The position numbers and the translations under genes were made by a program. Below, piece by piece: positions 1-10,855 of a stretch of 64,000 nucleotides of DNA (the stretch's first letter is position 1; each line of letters starts with the position of its first letter). Source of the stretch: Amaranthus tricolor (taxonomy: Eukaryota > Streptophyta > Magnoliopsida > Caryophyllales > Amaranthaceae). The stretch spans positions 18,918,463-18,982,462 of the forward strand of contig NC_080061.1 of assembly GCF_026212465.1 (NCBI RefSeq), written 5' to 3'. Under the pieces are notes generated by a model, which made no database searches, was not told the DNA's origin, and saw nothing but the letters and a program-made list of their open reading frames with translations.

Positions 1-3000
1 ATAGATGGGGGAAGTGAATCAAATTGTATTAGTTTAGACCTGGTCAAAGAGTTGAGACTGATGACCAAACCCCATCCACACCCCTATAAGTTAAAATGGC
101 TTGATGATAAGGCTAGTAGAGCTGTGAGTAAGTAGTGCCTGGTGAGTTTCATGATTGGTTCATATAAGGATAAGGTTTTGTGTGATGTGTTGGACATGAG
201 TGCTTGTCACTTGCTGCTGGGCAGACCTTGGCAGTATGATAGAAAGACTACATATGACGGTTTTGCTAATACCTACACAGTGAGACATGAGGTAAAGCTC
301 AAAGCCTTGATTCCTTTACCCCCACACAAGACCATAACCCCACCCCTTGGACAAAACCTACAGCTGATGAATAGAAAGGCTTGTGAGAGGGAAATAAAGA
401 GCCAAGAGGAAGTGTATCTGATGTTTACTAAAGAGATAGACCAACCTGTAGACCTACCTGGGGAGGTTAAGCCTTTACTGCATGAGTATGCAGATGTGTT
501 CCCTGTTGAGCTACCGCCTAGACTACTACGCATTAGGGGCATAGAACACCAAATTGACTTGATACCTGGAGCTGCCCTACCAAATAGACCTGCCTATAGG
601 ACAAACCATGTTGAGACTAAGGAGCTTTAGAGGCAGATTGAGGAGCTTATGCAGAGAGGTTATGTGAGGGAAAGCCTTAGCCCCTGTGTTGTGCTTACTA
701 TCTTAGTGCCTAAGAGAGATGGTACATGGAGGATGTGTGTTGATAGTAGAAGTGTCAACAACATTACAGTGAAGTATAGGTTCCCAATACCCAGTTTTGA
801 TGACATGTTTGATGAGTTAGCAGGTGCACAGTGGTTTAGCAAAGTTGATCTAAGGAGTGGTTATCATCAAATTAGGATAAATGAAGGTGATGAGTGGAAA
901 ATAGCCTTCAAGACTAAATATGGGTTATATTAGTGGATGGTGATGCCTTTTGGACTTACAAGAGCACCTAGTACATTCATGAGACTCACGAATGAAGTGT
1001 TGAGACCATTCCTAGGCAGATTCATTGTTGTATACTTAGATGACATCCTTGTGTATAGCAAATAATTTAGAGAACATATTGACCATTTGAGACAACTTTT
1101 TGAGGTTCTAAGAAAGAAGAGGTTATATGGCAAGCTTGAGAAATGTAGTTTCTTCATGCAGGAAGTGTTCTTTTTAGGGTTTATCATTAGAAAAGAAGGG
1201 ATAAAGGTAGATCCTGCTAAAGTAAAAGCTATTCAAACCTGGCCTACACCTAACATCATTACCCAAGTCAGGGCTTTTCATGGGTTAGCCTCATTTTACA
1301 GGAGATTCATTCATAACTTTAGTGCTATCATGGCTCCTATCATAGAGTGCACAAAGAAGAGCACATTTCAGTGGACTGAGGATGTACAACTAGCTTTTGA
1401 GCAAATTAAGAAACTTCCTGATTTTTCAAAGCCATTTGAGGTAGAGTGTGATGCTTGTGGCATAGGCATAGGAGCAGTTCTGCTGCAAGAAGGGAAACCA
1501 GTGGCTTAATTTAGTGAAAAATTAAGCAAGGGTAGGCTTAACTATTCCACATATGACAAAGAATTTTATGCTCTGGTTAGAGCTTTGGAACATTGGGCAC
1601 ACTACCTTAAGGTTCAACCATTCATACTATACACTGATCATGAGTCCCTCAAAAACGTACATGGCCAACACAAGTTTAACCCTAGACATGCAAGATGGGT
1701 AGAAATCCTCCAAACCTTTGACTTTTCAGCCAAATACAAGACAGGAAAGACCAATGTAGTGGTTGATGCCTTGAGTAGGAAGCATAACCTATTAGCCGTA
1801 CTAGGAGCTAGAGTCATAGGATTTGAAATGATTAAAGACTTGTACCCTGAGGATAGTGACTTCAAGGACATTTATGCTAGCTGCCTAGAAGGATCACAAG
1901 GCATGTTTAGCATTAACCAAGGGTTTTTGTTTAAGGGAAATAGGCTTTGTATTCCTAAGACCAATCTAAGGCAATTGTTAGTTAAAAAAGTGCATGAAGG
2001 CAGTTTAGGAGGACATTTTGGTATTCAAAAGACCCTAGATATGCTTAGTCAACATTTTTATTGGCCTAAGATGCTAGGCAATGTTGGCAAGCACATATTT
2101 AGGTGTGAAGCTTGCATTAAGGCCAAGATTACTTTTCACAAAGGAGAATACATGCCCTTACCTGTTGCCACCAAGCCTTGGGAACACCTTAGCATGGATT
2201 TCATCATGGCCTTACATAGGACTCAAAGGGGAAAGGATTCTATTATGGTTTTTGTGGACAAGTTCTCCAAGATGGCACATTTTGTTGCTTGCAACAAGGT
2301 GGATGATGCTCAAAACATAGCTAGGTTAAACTTTGCAGAGATTGTAAGATTGCATGGGGTACCTAGGACCGTTGTGTCTGATAGAGATAGCAAGTTTCTT
2401 AGTTGCTTTTGGAAATCCCTGTGGAGACTGTTAGGCACAAAGCTCTTGTATAGTACATCTCATCACCCTCAAACTGCTGGGCAAACAGAGGTGACCAACA
2501 AGACCTGGGCTTAATCTTAAGAACCTTAGTGAACAAAAATCTAAGGGATTGGGATCTTAAGTTATGCCAAGCAGAGTTTTCTTACAATAGAAGTCCTAGT
2601 TATAGTACAAAGCACTCCCCCTTTGAATGTGTTTATAGGGAGAATCCATTATTGCCTGTATCTCTAACTTGTAATTTTGAAAATGACAGGGTACACAAAG
2701 ATGTTGTGGAGCAAGCTAAAGAAACGATGAAGCTGCACGTGTTGATTCAGGAAAACATTCAGAAGGCCAATGCAAAATACAAGCTCAAAGCAGACAAAGG
2801 AAATCACTCCAAACAACAGCTAGAAGAAGGAGATTTTGTGTGGATATACCTAAGAAAAGCAAGATTTCCCCATCTAAGGAGGAATAAACTCATGCCTAGA
2901 GCCATAGGGCCCTTCCAGATCATACAAAAGTTAAGAAATAATGCATACAAAGTAGATCTTCTGGAAGAGTATAGTGGTTCAAACACCTTCAACATAGGTG

Positions 3001-3395
3001 ATCTCAAACCATACACTAAACCTACAGAATTGAGGACAATTCTTCCTCAAGAAGGGGGAGTTAAATTAAGTATGCAAGGCACACATGGCTCAAGCATGAC
3101 ACTAGAAGAAGATAAGCATGAAGATGAAGCCAACCAAGTCCTCACACAAAGACTCCAAGACTGCACAAAAGGTAAACAGAACAAACAGAACTGCCAGCCA
3201 CCTCCTGCTGACCAGCAGACCTTACAACCCTTCCACAGAGCTAACCTGAGCATCCCCGGAGACACCAAGGGTAGAATCAGAATCTCTATGCATGGGCCTT
3301 ACTACCATGGTCCAAGATTCCTCTTGAAAATCATAGAAGATGCCCAAGGAATGATGCTGAAGCTCGGGTGTTCAGCGGACAGTACAGCAGAATGA
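1..3395 (+). pseudogene. Decayed Ty3/gypsy chromovirus-type pol polyprotein, 5' end outside window
   Basis: Read in order: a protease-side segment with HLLLGRPWQYDR (about 208-243), reverse transcriptase with [13 protein letters not shown] (about 706-750) and the YLDD box at 1033-1044, RNase H (about 1420-1800, TDHESLKN), an integrase HHCC finger ending RCEAC (about 1990-2120), and an integrase core with D at 2197, D at 2380 and E at 2488. The last two acidic residues have 35 residues between them, as the D,D35E family requires. The polyprotein is broken by in-frame stops near 135, 628, 931, 1063 and 1507 and by a frameshift near 2515. The APSTFMRL stretch and the DNA context fit a chromovirus, perhaps the CRM/Reina side, but clade assignment is inference. 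The element enters from the left edge; its 5' LTR and gag are not in view. Confidence 0.9.
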
Positions 3396-3990
3396 ATCAG
3401 TATTCTGTTTTTCTGATTTTGATTCTTAAGACGTGCACATGTTAGTCACGTGTCATTGTTTTTGCCGTTATTTTGGTTTGGCTGCATAAACATTAGTCTT
3501 ACCTAATTTTCGAAGGTCTCATAGCTCTATAAATAAGAGGCTAATCCCTTGTAAACACAGTTTCAGATTTTCAGAAATAAAACACATTTGTTGTTTCCTT
3601 CAAAACATTGTCTGTTTTGTTGAGTGGATATTAGTCATATATTCAAACCTTTGAGTTGTTAGTCATACAACTTCAAAGTTTATCTTGCATTCCACAAGGT
3701 AGTCAATCCTTGGGTTGTATTATTCATTACATGAAGATGGTGAGTGAAGCCATTGGAGGGTAGTCAGTTAGCCGGAAAATCAAGATTTGGTTTCTTGAAG
3801 CTGATCTTGTGTTGTGTTTTGTGTTTTGTGTGTTGTTCGTGTCTTTTCCATTCCAATACATATTCATCATCTTGGGGCAAATTAAGGTGTGCCATCCACC
3901 CTTAATTTGGTGCACTTATGAACAAATTTTGTATTCGATGCTCGGAACTTCTGTGAAATTCAATGATTGTCTGTCGTGTATTAGAAAATC
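3051..3990 (+). mobile_element. Probable polypurine tract and 3' LTR-like region of the first Ty3/gypsy element
   Basis: A purine run at 3051-3060 (GAAGGGGGAG) lies inside the open frame, which continues to 3395. Farther on there is a promoter-like block with CTATAAATAAG at about 3529-3539 and an AATAAAA polyadenylation-type signal at about 3575. This is the U3-R order expected of an LTR. No second copy is in the window, so the LTR ends cannot be fixed by comparison. An inverted repeat (arms 3878-3889 and 3897-3909) lies near the far end. The right limit given is a guess. Confidence 0.55.
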
Positions 3991-4274
3991 ACCATCATCA
4001 TTCGATTACTGCCTCAGCAAATGGTAAATGATTCTTAAGCTAAGCCCTCAAATATGGTTTCTGCCTTGCAGATGGTCTGAATATGGGACAAGGGAGTAAA
4101 GAGGAATTTAGTAATTTAGAGAGCTTTTATTAATGGAATTTTTCATTTGTAAGTGCAAAATTGAAATTCAGGGTTTAGAAAAGGAATTCAATGAGAAACA
4201 AAAAATTAAAACTTACATTAATGAAAATGGTTAAATGTTAAGGGATGGAATTGAATGCGAAAAAAAAATTGAAA
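3991..4274. other. AT-rich stretch without recognisable gene, left flank of the CACTA element
   Basis: I see no coding frame, RNA gene or repeat that I can name here. It ends at the CAC target duplication of the CACTA transposon. Confidence 0.5.
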
Positions 4275-4292
4275 CACCACTAGTGGAAAAAA
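4275..4292 (+). repeat. CACTA 3' terminal inverted repeat with CAC target duplication
   Basis: CAC at 4275-4277, then CACTAGTGGAAAAAA at 4278-4292. The first ten internal bases contain the self-complementary CCACTAGTGG across the junction. It pairs perfectly with the end at 26623-26637. Confidence 0.95.
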
Positions 4293-4500
4293 CCTCATTT
4301 GCTGCGGTTTTTTGGCCATTATTTGCTGCGGTTTTGGCCCCAAACAATATTAATTAATGGCCTATTTTAAATGCTGTGGTTTAAAACCGCAGCAAAAAAT
4401 GGCATTATTTGCTGCGGTCAGCCCCCAAAACCGCAGCAAATAATGGAACTTATTTGCTGCGGTTTTGGGGGTTGACTGCGGCAAATAGCTATTTTTTTTT
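4293..4500. repeat. CACTA 3' subterminal repeats
   Basis: At least seven copies of a motif close to ATTTGCTGCGGTTTT, in both orientations. One pair forms a nearly perfect 23-bp palindrome at 4372-4394. In En/Spm-type elements such subterminal arrays bind the element-encoded accessory protein (TNPA in maize). That role here is inferred from family knowledge. Confidence 0.85.
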
Positions 4501-4743
4501 CATTTTTTGTTTTATTCTAATAATAATCCAATAATAATGTAGAATGTAATAACAATGATTATCAGATAATAATCCAATGATAATCACAAATAATCACCAA
4601 TAATCTCTTTGTAGTAAAAAATTCTCGATAATATAATATAATATGTACGTACATATATATACAATAATATACATTAAAGTCCTAAAAAAATCTATACTAA
4701 TTACAATTTATCAAGGACAAAAATTAGCAAGATACGCGGCAAT

Positions 4744-5003
4744 CTAATCTTTTAATTCGCGCATCTCTTCACCTCTCAGAGGACGTGTTTCCCTCGGAAT
4801 GTCGTATAAAACCTATAATATAATATAAAATTAAAAGATTCATAAACATTAGATTTTACCAATAATAATAATTTAAGAACGTAACAAATACTTACGGCAT
4901 CTATGTTTTTGACTCCAACCTCCTTCACGCATTTTAAGATATCGTCCATGTATTTGAGAGTGTAGTAGCCGCAATCAACGAAATTAGAAGGTTGTTGAAA
5001 GCA
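4744..5003 (-). pseudogene. CACTA second gene, last two exons: Ulp1/C48-type protease C-terminus
   Basis: Exon 5003-4896 follows a clean acceptor (TTTTCTCTTAG) and ends at a GTAAGT donor. It encodes QQPSNFVDCGYYTLKYMDDI, the glutamine plus catalytic-cysteine motif of Ulp1/SENP-like (C48) proteases. The final exon, 4812-4744, follows an AG acceptor and encodes 22 residues with charged DIPRETRPLRGEEMRELKD before the stop at 4746-4744. These are the 3' exons of the gene that begins at 21876. The exon that should carry the catalytic His and Asp (the HW..LV region) is not found upstream; that space is filled by tandem repeats and a retrotransposon fragment. The exon model comes from splice consensus by eye. 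Confidence 0.8.
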
Positions 5004-5009
5004 CTAAGA

Positions 5010-5571
5010 GAAAATAGATGTTAGTGCCAAAGAAGCATAAAAACGCATAAAATCGCAACTTAATACGTAATTTCTAGCATACGACTATGATTTTCAATTC
5101 TAACCACTTCAACGCAATAATATAGACCAAATAGTGTTGTGTTCCAAGTTTCGTGCAAAACAAACTAAGTTTGAGCTACTTTATGCTCAAAAGTGCCAAA
5201 AACGCTTAAAAACCCTTAATATCGCAACTTAACACGTAATTTCTAGCATATGACAATGATTTTCAATTCTAACCACTTCAACACAATAATATATACCAAA
5301 TAGTGTTGTGTGCCAAGTTTCGTGCAAAACAAACCAAGTTTGAGCTACTTTATGCGCAAACGTGCCAAAAACGCTTAAAAACCCTTAAAATCGCAACTTA
5401 ACACGTAATTTCTAGCATATGACAATGATTTTCATTTCTAACCACTTCAACACAATAATATCTACCAAATAGTGTTATGTGCCAAGTTTCGTGCAAAACA
5501 AACCAAGTTTGAGCTACTTTATGCACAAACGTACCAAAAACGGTTAAAAACCCTTAAAATCGCAACTATGA
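5010..5571 (-). repeat. Satellite-related 170-bp tandem repeats inside CACTA intron, first block
   Basis: About 3.3 copies of a unit with period 169-170 bp; the marker ACGTAATTTCTAG recurs near 5064, 5233 and 5403. In reverse complement the unit aligns along its whole length with monomers of the array at 27560-64000: for example CAAATAGTGTTGTGTGCCAA here corresponds to TTGGCACACAACACTATTTG there. It lies between a GTAC donor near 7200 and the acceptor at 5005, so it is intronic to the Ulp1-type gene. Confidence 0.92.
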
Positions 5572-6300
5572 TTTTCTGTTTCTATTTTAAGTGCCCATGT
5601 ATAGCACGTGCGTTTTAATTAGGCGTGTGCTAATATAGCCATTATGTTAGTTGAGAGCTCTATATAAGGAGAGCCGCACTTGTGTAATAAACAAGACCAG
5701 AAGACAGCAGCTGTAGAGGAACAGAACACAACAGCAGCAGCAACAACCCAGCCCGCTGACCAGCCCACCTTGCAGCATGACCTAGCCTTGACCATGGAGA
5801 TCTGGGCCTAACCAATCTTGGGGACGTCATCTCCATACATAGGCCTAGCCATAAAGGTCAAAGATCCATGCTGGTAGTGCATACAATCGCCTAGAACACA
5901 AGCACAAGGGAACCTAGTTGCTGATCCTAATCAGAACAGCACAACAGCACAACTTGCGACCAGGCCACCTTGCACGACACGTGGAGACCAAACCTGTGCA
6001 CCCAGGACCTGAGCTATAGTAGAAATGGAATCTTCATACAAGGATCTTTCCATCAAGACTCTAAGTGTCCATTTCCAAGCATGGGAAGTCATTCAAAAAG
6101 TGAGCCCAAGGTCACCCAGTCGCCAGTTTTAGTTTGAAGGCATTGTAGAGTATTTTAGTTGTCTGTTATGTTTTTAAGTGTGCAAATGTTTTGCACGTGG
6201 TTGTTTTTAGCCGTTAGAGTATAGAAATCTATAAATAGACTCTAGGCCTCGTGTAAATGTATCCAACATTGATTAATTCAATTTCATTTCTCAAATTCAC
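5572..6300 (+). mobile_element. Ty3/gypsy LTR-type fragment embedded in the CACTA intron repeats
   Basis: The 170-bp repeat pattern stops near 5572 and resumes near 6300. Between them are two similar promoter-like blocks, with CTCTATATAAGG near 5665 and ATCTATAAATAG near 6228. Each is preceded by a TTTTAAGTG...GCACGTG stretch. They flank about 450 bp rich in CAGCAG and GACCAG that resembles the tail of the first Ty3/gypsy element at about 3180-3300. No clear target duplication is visible and no protein can be read. It is a fragment or a small non-autonomous derivative; which one cannot be decided here. Confidence 0.6.
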
Positions 6301-7190
6301 GCGCGAAAGTGCCAAAAACGGTTAAAAACCCATAAAATCGCAACTTAACACGTAATTTCTAGCATATGACTATGATTTTCAATTCTAACCACTTCAACAC
6401 AATAATATATACCAAATAGTGTTGTGTGCCAAGTTTCGTGCAAAAAAAAAACCAAGTTTGAGCCACTTTATGCGCAAACGTGCCAAAAATGGTTAAAAAC
6501 CCTTAAAATCGCAACTTAACACGTAATTTCTAGCATATGACAATGATTTTAAATTCTAACCACTTCAACACAATAATATTTACCAAATAGTGTTGTGTGC
6601 CAAGTTTCGTGCAAACCAGACCAAGTTTGAGCTACTTTATGCGCAAACGTGCAAAAAACGCTTAAAAACCATATAAAATTGCAACTTAACACGTAATTTC
6701 TAGAATATGACAATGATTTTCAATTCTAACCACTTCAACACAATAATATATATCAAATAGTGTTGTGTGCCAAGTTTCGTGCAAAAAAAAACCAAGTTTG
6801 AGCTACTTTATGCGCAAAAGTGCCAAAAACGCATTAAAAACCTTAAAATCGCAACTTAACACGTAATTTCTAGCATATGACAATGATTTTCAATTCTAAC
6901 CACTTCAACACAATAATATATACCAAATAGTGTTGTGTGCTAAGTTTCGTGCAAAACAAACCAAGTTTGAGCTACTTTATGCACAAACGTGCCAAAAACG
7001 CTTAAAAACCCTTAAAATCACAACTTAACACGTAATTTCTAGCATATGACTATGATTTTTAATTCTAACGACTTCAACACAATAATATATACCAAATAGT
7101 GTTGTGTGCCAAGTTTCGTGCAAAACAAACCAAGTTTGAGCTACTTTATGCGCAAAAGTGCCAAAAACGCTTAAAAACGCATAAAATCGA
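6301..7190 (-). repeat. Satellite-related 170-bp tandem repeats inside CACTA intron, second block
   Basis: About 5.2 copies; ACGTAATTTCTAG recurs near 6350, 6521, 6691, 6861 and 7030 (spacings 171, 170, 170, 169). It is the same unit as the first block, and related in reverse complement to the large array. Neighbouring copies are very similar, with no higher-order pattern visible over so few copies. Confidence 0.92.
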
Positions 7191-7200
7191 ATTTGTGTAC

Positions 7201-9310
7201 CTTTATTGCTTTCTATTTTGGAAATGTGGCTCTGAATGTAGATCCCATTTGTCCACGCACTTTTTTCAAAACACATGGGAAAAGTAAGAAAATTTTGTTA
7301 GTAATTCGGTTATTAAAACAATTAAACAACAATGCCTAACTTGTAAGATAGTGAACATCACCTCATGTAGATATGGAAAATAGCTACGTTCAGCATCTTT
7401 CGTCTCAAAAGTTGCCCGATGTCACTAGGACCAATAATTACAAACGGGCTCTCTAAAAAGCAGTATTGCTCCTTCAGCAGGTTCAGAATGATTGGGTCCT
7501 CCTCACTTATGCGAGATGCACAAGTGTGCAGCCATTTGCAATCTTGAGAGAGATCTTTTAGCTCCTCATCAGTCAAAATTGGAGTGCTTGGCATCGACTT
7601 TGACCCAGTCGACACCTTTGCTGAGAAACCGACCTCTCTCCAAGATCCCTTTGGACTCTTTTGCTATTTCAATTTATACAATTAATTTAGTGTAAGCATG
7701 CAATTAAAAAAATAAAAATAAATAAGGTACAAATGATTCTTACCATGTTAGTGAATCGGACCCAAGCATATGGCCATGTGACGAAATACCTAGGGCGTCT
7801 GATAGTTTCTCAAGGCTCCATGCTGGCATTGGAATTGGGAGTGAGAAATCTTCAAACCCCTTTACAATAGTTTCCACGGCCACACTGATGTGGCCACTTG
7901 TAACAGGCATTGAAAGCACTGTTTGGCCCTCTTTGTTTGGCTGGGCCACACCATATGCAACCTCAGTTAAGTCGCCATCACTAGCAACACCTAACTGAGG
8001 CAACAAAAGAGAACAAGGAATCGCCTCCTGAAAATTGTGTCGTTTAGTATAATAAGCATCATAATAAAATATTAAAACGCGTTGCAATTTAAATTAATAA
8101 GTGCTTATATATTTAAAAACTTTGTACCTATAGCACTGGCTCCGGAGTTGGCTCCGGATTTTGAACAACGGAGTTTATGTTCTCCGGTGTGGGGTTTTCC
8201 CCTTTAGGGGTATTAGTAATGGGCTGGGGTGCTACGGGGGTAATGGGCTCGGGTGTTGGCTCGACCAAAGCATTAGGATCCCCATGTTGACTTTCCTGAT
8301 CCTCGACAATCGGGTTTTCCAAGTCAACAACGGGTGCTCTCATCTTCTGCAACACGGCGGCCAGTTTGGCGAGAGCGTCCTTTGTAATCTCCGCAGCGTC
8401 GTTCGGGATTGAGTAGCAACACAATCTTTGCTGAATGCCTTTTGTAGCCCTACGCGGACTCCTCCTTTTCCGACTACCCGCCCACTGTAATCTTTCCCTA
8501 AGAACATATGCAATGCGTCAACATTGCCTCTTGACGTGAACTCCCCCGTAGCTTCTTTTTCCTTCCAGCCCATTTGTTCAAATTAGAAGTGATATATATA
8601 GCAATTAGTATAAGTAAATCAAAGCCAAAAAATACAAAACAAATCAAGAATATACTTAATAATTTCAAAACTCACCACAGCATCAGCAACCTTCTTCGTT
8701 CCCAAATCATTAATGGTAAATTTACCACTTGCATCTCGGGAATGAAGCCCGCAATACCAATCACGCACCCGATCTCCAGCAGGAGTATTCAGGGATGCGA
8801 AGGTAGTCGTAGATGAAGGCGTGGATTAACTTTGATTGGGGTATAAACCCGCATCCACCCACTCTTTTCGGACCTCATCGTACGTTTTCTGGCCCAAGCA
8901 ATGATAAAACTTCCTTTTGCTTGCAGAATCAGAAGCTTTACCACGCTTTTCCTAATTAATCAATAGAAATCGAATGTCATGTATTAGTTTAATGCTGAAG
9001 CAAAAAAAGTAAATTCAAATTGGTAAACTATAATATAATATGAAATTCTTACAACTTCTATGGGAGTTGTTCTTTTGGCAACAAAGGCCTCCCAATCCCT
9101 CTCCGATATGTGACCCCATATTTCGTATGGCATCTTCGAAGGTGATTGCTCTCCACCTTCGTTTCCCGTTTTGACCTTTTTGGTCGTACGGGCACGCCTC
9201 TTCGTAATGCAGCCAGATACTAGCTTGGATTTGAAATCTCTGAATCTTTCAGCAACAGCTGAAAGAAACACATTCTTCTTGTCCTCATCGCTCTTGATAT
9301 GGAAAAGATT
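7201..9310 (-). pseudogene. CACTA second gene, middle exons: Transposase_24-like part and start of Ulp1 region
   Basis: Exons read by splice signals: 9310-9053 (after TTTTTTGTAG; WGHISERDWEAFVAKRT), 8951-8676 (KFYHCLGQKTYDEVRKEWV, then GDRVRDWYCGLHSRDASGKF), about 8573-8128 (GKDYSGRVVGKGGVRVGLQK, then a Pro/Thr-rich linker with PTPEP repeats), about 8028-7744 (EVAYGVAQP, then SLPIPMPAWSLEKLSDALG), about 7672-7362 (DCKWLHTC and SPFVIIGPSDIGQLLRR) and possibly 7259-7201. The first ones match the conserved pattern of plant CACTA accessory transposases (Ptta/En/Spm, Transposase_24). The one at 7672-7362 matches the region just upstream of CACTA-borne Ulp1 domains. Damage: an in-frame TAA in the 8951 exon, a frameshift near 8420, and a stop before the 8126 donor. 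The N-terminal exon is at 21876-21490, beyond the Athila insertion. Confidence 0.8.
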
Positions 9311-9323
9311 CTACAAAAAAATT

Positions 9324-10850
9324 TGATGTATGCATTTTGTACTATATTTTTATGCTCCTTTCCCTTGCATTTTATGGCATTCTGATGTGTGATTTCGCAT
9401 TTTCCATATGGTTTTACGTTTGGTTGGAGTTTTTGTGTGTCTTTGATTATTTCAGGCCATTTTACTCCACTCTTGTATTGGAAGCGGATCACTCCTGAGC
9501 ATTAGAATGCGTGCTTCGAGATTTGGCAGAGTTTGAGACCGCACTACGACACTTTTGTGAGCTCACGGCTCCATTCGGATATGCTTTTAGTCCCGTTGGG
9601 TCTCGTTTGTACTTTTGTCGTGTTCTAATGAAGAAAAGTAAGCACAAGATGATGGGTCCGGGCGAGTATTTTCATACCCGAGCGATTTCAATTGAGAAAT
9701 AGGAATGTAAGCCTCCAAGCCCAAGACCTGGTCGGGTATACTCTAAACCCGGTCGGGTCTGTCAATAATCACTTTCATGAATGTTCAGCTTACGGACCCG
9801 GTCCGGTCTTTCTTAAACCCGGTCGGGTCCTGCGTTTTCTGCTCTGTGGAAAACTCCCAGCACACGGACCCGGTCCGGTCTTCCAGAAACCCGGTCCGGT
9901 CCTGCTTTAATAACCGTTTTTCCGCACGGTTTTTATTTTATGATGAGGAATGTAACAAGGGGGCAAGCAACATTTTCTTCTCTGTTTTTTTAGATATTAT
10001 TAACTCTTCACTTTTGGAGAAAAAACTTTGTAACTTTCGATTACTTTCGTTCATCCTTTGGTATTCAACTTCAAGTATTAATTCTTTATCCTTTCCTTGT
10101 TATTACTTTTAATCATGTTTTATTTAATTAATTCTTGTTTTGTTGCAATCGATATGTGTGGGTAGTTTCTTAATCTAGGGTTAGATGGAACCCTAGCCAT
10201 GATGTTAATGATGAATTATTGAATCCCAATCCCTTTTTATTATGCATAATCCTTGTTCATGCTTGGTTTCTTATGCTAGTTAACTCATGTATTTTCAATA
10301 GAAATTTTGGAAATTGTGGTTAAAGATTCATTCAATTGCTAACGAAAGTTTGAGTTGAATGAATTGCCTTTTAGATCAAGGGCTTGATAATCTTCATGAT
10401 AATAGATAGATTTGATTGTTGGATCTTATAGAATACTATGCTCAATGTCATTACTATACTTGATTCCATGAAAATAGGTTTGATAGTATGGTAGTGAAGG
10501 TAATAGTCTTCGAAAGGAGTTTTTAGTATCTTTAATGGTGTATTCATCCTATTGAACTTGGTTATGATTGTTGTAGGGGTAGTAGGATCTCATTGTCATC
10601 ATATCATGCTAGTGGGGAAGTTTATCCCTAGATGTTTTAGTATCATTGATTTACCTTTCTAATTTAATTGCTTGTATTCTAGTCATTTAGTTAGTTTAGA
10701 CATATATTCTCCAAATTTGTGTGTTACTTAGGATCAATTGGTAGCCGGAAAATAATCATTTACTACATTGTTCCCTGTGGATTCGACCCTAACTGCTGCT
10801 ATACTAGTTGCATATTAAGAATTGTTTGGTAGTACATAAACGACCTATCA
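9324..10850 (+). repeat. Athila 5' LTR
   Basis: 1527 bp, TG...CA ends, matching 19810-21414 over nearly its whole length. It contains the GC-rich CCCGGTCGGG motif cluster at 9725-9904. By eye it differs from the 3' LTR by a scatter of substitutions and lacks a 78-bp rearranged segment found there. Confidence 0.95.
9725..9904. repeat. CCCGGTCGGG motif cluster in Athila 5' LTR
   Basis: Six copies arranged as three pairs of ACCTGGTCGGGT, ACCCGGTCGGGT or ACCCGGTCCGGT, with about 10-20 bp inside a pair. Many copies have short self-complementary arms (ACCCG/CGGGT). The cluster stands out in an AT-rich element. Function unknown. Confidence 0.85.
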
Positions 10851-10855
10851 AATTT

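Noticed and set aside
3727..4027. Small open frames of 62-72 codons on either strand after the first element
   Set aside because: They lie in LTR-like noncoding sequence, show no protein similarity I recognise and have a length expected by chance.
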